Source: Limisphaerales bacterium (GTDB lineage: Bacteria > Verrucomicrobiota > Verrucomicrobiia > Limisphaerales > UBA11358). Taken from it: a stretch of DNA of 7,362 nucleotides. Positions 6,972 through 7,362 of the stretch are shown piece after piece. Where the stretch lies: assembly GCA_003455565.1 (NCBI GenBank), contig DMQW01000060.1:1-7362 (forward strand). Reading direction: 5' to 3'. Below the pieces are notes generated by a model. The model did not search any database. It saw nothing but the letters and a program-made list of their open reading frames with translations, and was not told the origin of the DNA. Numbering within the stretch: the stretch's first letter is position 1; every line of letters begins with the position of its first letter. The position numbers and the translations under genes are program-made.

Positions 6972-7114
6972 CTGCATCGAGGCACCGCGAAGCGCCTTTC
7001 CAGAAGACACGCCAAGCCGCGCCCGATGGGGGCGCGCTCGGTCGGTTTCTGGAAGGGCTGGAAAATTCGCGGTTTTCGATGCAGCCCGCAGCCGAAGCTG
7101 CGCAAAATTGTTTT
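6948..7114 (-). ncRNA. Highly structured leader RNA or small RNA (attenuator/riboswitch-like), unknown family
   Basis: Read on the minus strand, three structures follow in order. First is a 6-bp hairpin, CGCAGC-UUCG-GCUGCG (7102-7087), capped by the very stable C(UUCG)G tetraloop. Second is a rod (7084-6972) made of a 9-bp helix (7076-7084 with 6972-6980), a 2x3 internal loop, an 8-bp helix (7066-7073 with 6984-6991), an internal loop, a 12-position helix with one C/A mismatch (7047-7058 with 6994-7005), and an apical 7-bp GC helix (7030-7036 with 7018-7024). Third is the terminator at 6971-6948. About 35 Watson-Crick pairs in the rod cannot reasonably be chance. The tetraloop and the terminator fix the strand. 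It could be a cis-acting leader controlling the secreted-protein gene or a free small RNA of roughly 165 nt. It does not match glycine, c-di-GMP, cobalamin or SAM aptamers, SRP RNA or tmRNA as I know them. The 5' end is estimated from a TATTAT box. Confidence 0.7.
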
Positions 7115-7120
7115 AGTTAA

Positions 7121-7148
7121 ATAATAATCGTCGTTTTGTTTTTAAGAA
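7121..7148 (-). promoter_or_regulatory. Putative promoter of the structured RNA / secreted-protein transcript
   Basis: On the minus strand TATTAT (7126-7121) matches a sigma-70 -10 box at five of six positions. It lies 16 bases after TTCTTA (7148-7143), a poor -35 box. The region is the most AT-rich stretch between the rod and the right edge. It would start transcription near 7114, just before the UUCG hairpin, which is what a leader RNA would need. Verrucomicrobial promoter consensus is not well known to me, so this rests on position and the -10 box. Confidence 0.35.
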
Positions 7149-7336
7149 CGGGGCGAGTGTGCGCCGGAAAATTATCCGCGTCAATTTCCGTCTGCGCCAT
7201 GCTTCGACGCGACGAGCCGCGTCCAGGCGCGGCCTGCAAGCTGGTATAAAACTCATTTCCCCGCGCCAACCCATTTCCCTTTGTGTGGATGGCGGCTGTT
7301 CAGTTTTTTTCGATAAGCCAACGCCTGTTCGATCTT
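7149..7336. other. Unassigned intergenic stretch with overlapping GC-rich hairpins
   Basis: I see no convincing gene here. A plus-strand frame from a GTG at 7159 to 7344 (61 codons, Arg-rich) has no ribosome site and looks like chance. Two mutually exclusive 6-bp hairpins overlap: GACGCG (7206-7211) with CGCGTC (7218-7223), and GCCGCG (7216-7221) with CGCGGC (7228-7233). TGGTATAAA at 7242-7250 on the plus strand resembles an extended -10 promoter pointing to the right edge, without a recognisable -35. Seven T's follow at about 7303, but the stem before them is weak. Confidence 0.4.
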
Positions 7337-7362
7337 ATGTTTGACGCACAATTCTTGCCCTG
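7337..7362 (+). CDS. Possible start of a gene running off the right edge
   Basis: An ATG at 7337 opens a frame reading MFDAQFLP that stays open to the end of the window. The support is only its position, about 85 bases downstream of an extended -10-like TGGTATAAA on the same strand, in a region otherwise lacking a gene. There is no Shine-Dalgarno sequence before it, although most starts in this window are weak in that respect. Only eight complete codons are visible, so no product can be named, and the frame may be accidental. Confidence 0.2.

Noticed and set aside
6972..7084. The long inverted repeat as a MITE or other mobile element
   Set aside because: No target-site duplication or TA-type flank is seen, the arms are interrupted by internal loops, and the element is embedded between a promoter-like box and a terminator, which fits an RNA better.
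6948..7114. Identification of the structured RNA as 6S RNA
   Set aside because: A plus-strand stretch reading GCTCGGTCGG recalled part of E. coli 6S RNA, but the terminator and UUCG loop are on the other strand, and the rod lacks the large central bubble typical of 6S.
1..7362. CRISPR array, tRNA or rRNA genes, insertion sequence, toxin-antitoxin or phage-defence system
   Set aside because: No spaced direct repeats of the CRISPR type, no tRNA-like cloverleaf, no transposase and no paired small genes were seen on reading either strand.

Overview
The window most likely comes from a GC-rich member of the Verrucomicrobiota, probably the Pedosphaera/Limisphaerales branch. The strongest clue is the last ~67 residues of the large secreted protein (YRLQASTNLVNW ... 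FVDPDAAS ... HRFYRAVSP), a C-terminal ending I associate with very large exported proteins of that group. Weak or absent Shine-Dalgarno sequences and short intergenic and intragenic repeats fit this. The assignment is inference from sequence style; no database search was run.

Layout from left to right. (1) Positions 1-254, minus strand: the start of an unrecognised membrane-anchored protein that runs off the left edge. (2) Positions 387-3254, plus strand: a complete gcvP, the pyridoxal-phosphate glycine decarboxylase (P-protein) of the glycine cleavage system, with all key motifs. It carries a 7-bp tandem repeat inside its interdomain linker. No gcvT, gcvH or glycine riboswitch is visible here. 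(3) Positions 3255-3294: a 40-bp convergent gap with a degenerate repeat of an intergenic type. (4) Positions 3295-6918, minus strand: a 1,207-residue exported modular protein. Its order is signal peptide, unassigned helical domain, Ig-like domain, Big-type Ig domain, PPC domain, Ig-like domain, a long beta-solenoid holding two ~90% identical modules, and the C-terminal domain. It has no recognisable catalytic domain. (5) Positions 6948 to about 7114, minus strand: a highly structured RNA element directly upstream of that gene. It consists of a C(UUCG)G hairpin, a 113-nt rod and an abutting intrinsic terminator only 29 nt before the start codon. (6) Positions 7149-7362: mostly unassigned, with a possible plus-strand promoter and a possible gene start at the right edge.

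The two large genes converge and are functionally unrelated: one is central one-carbon/glycine metabolism, the other cell-surface or secreted. The most interesting item is the structured leader. Its terminator sits so close to the downstream start that the gene is most simply read as attenuator- or riboswitch-controlled, although a free-standing small RNA is also possible. I do not recognise it as any RNA family I know.
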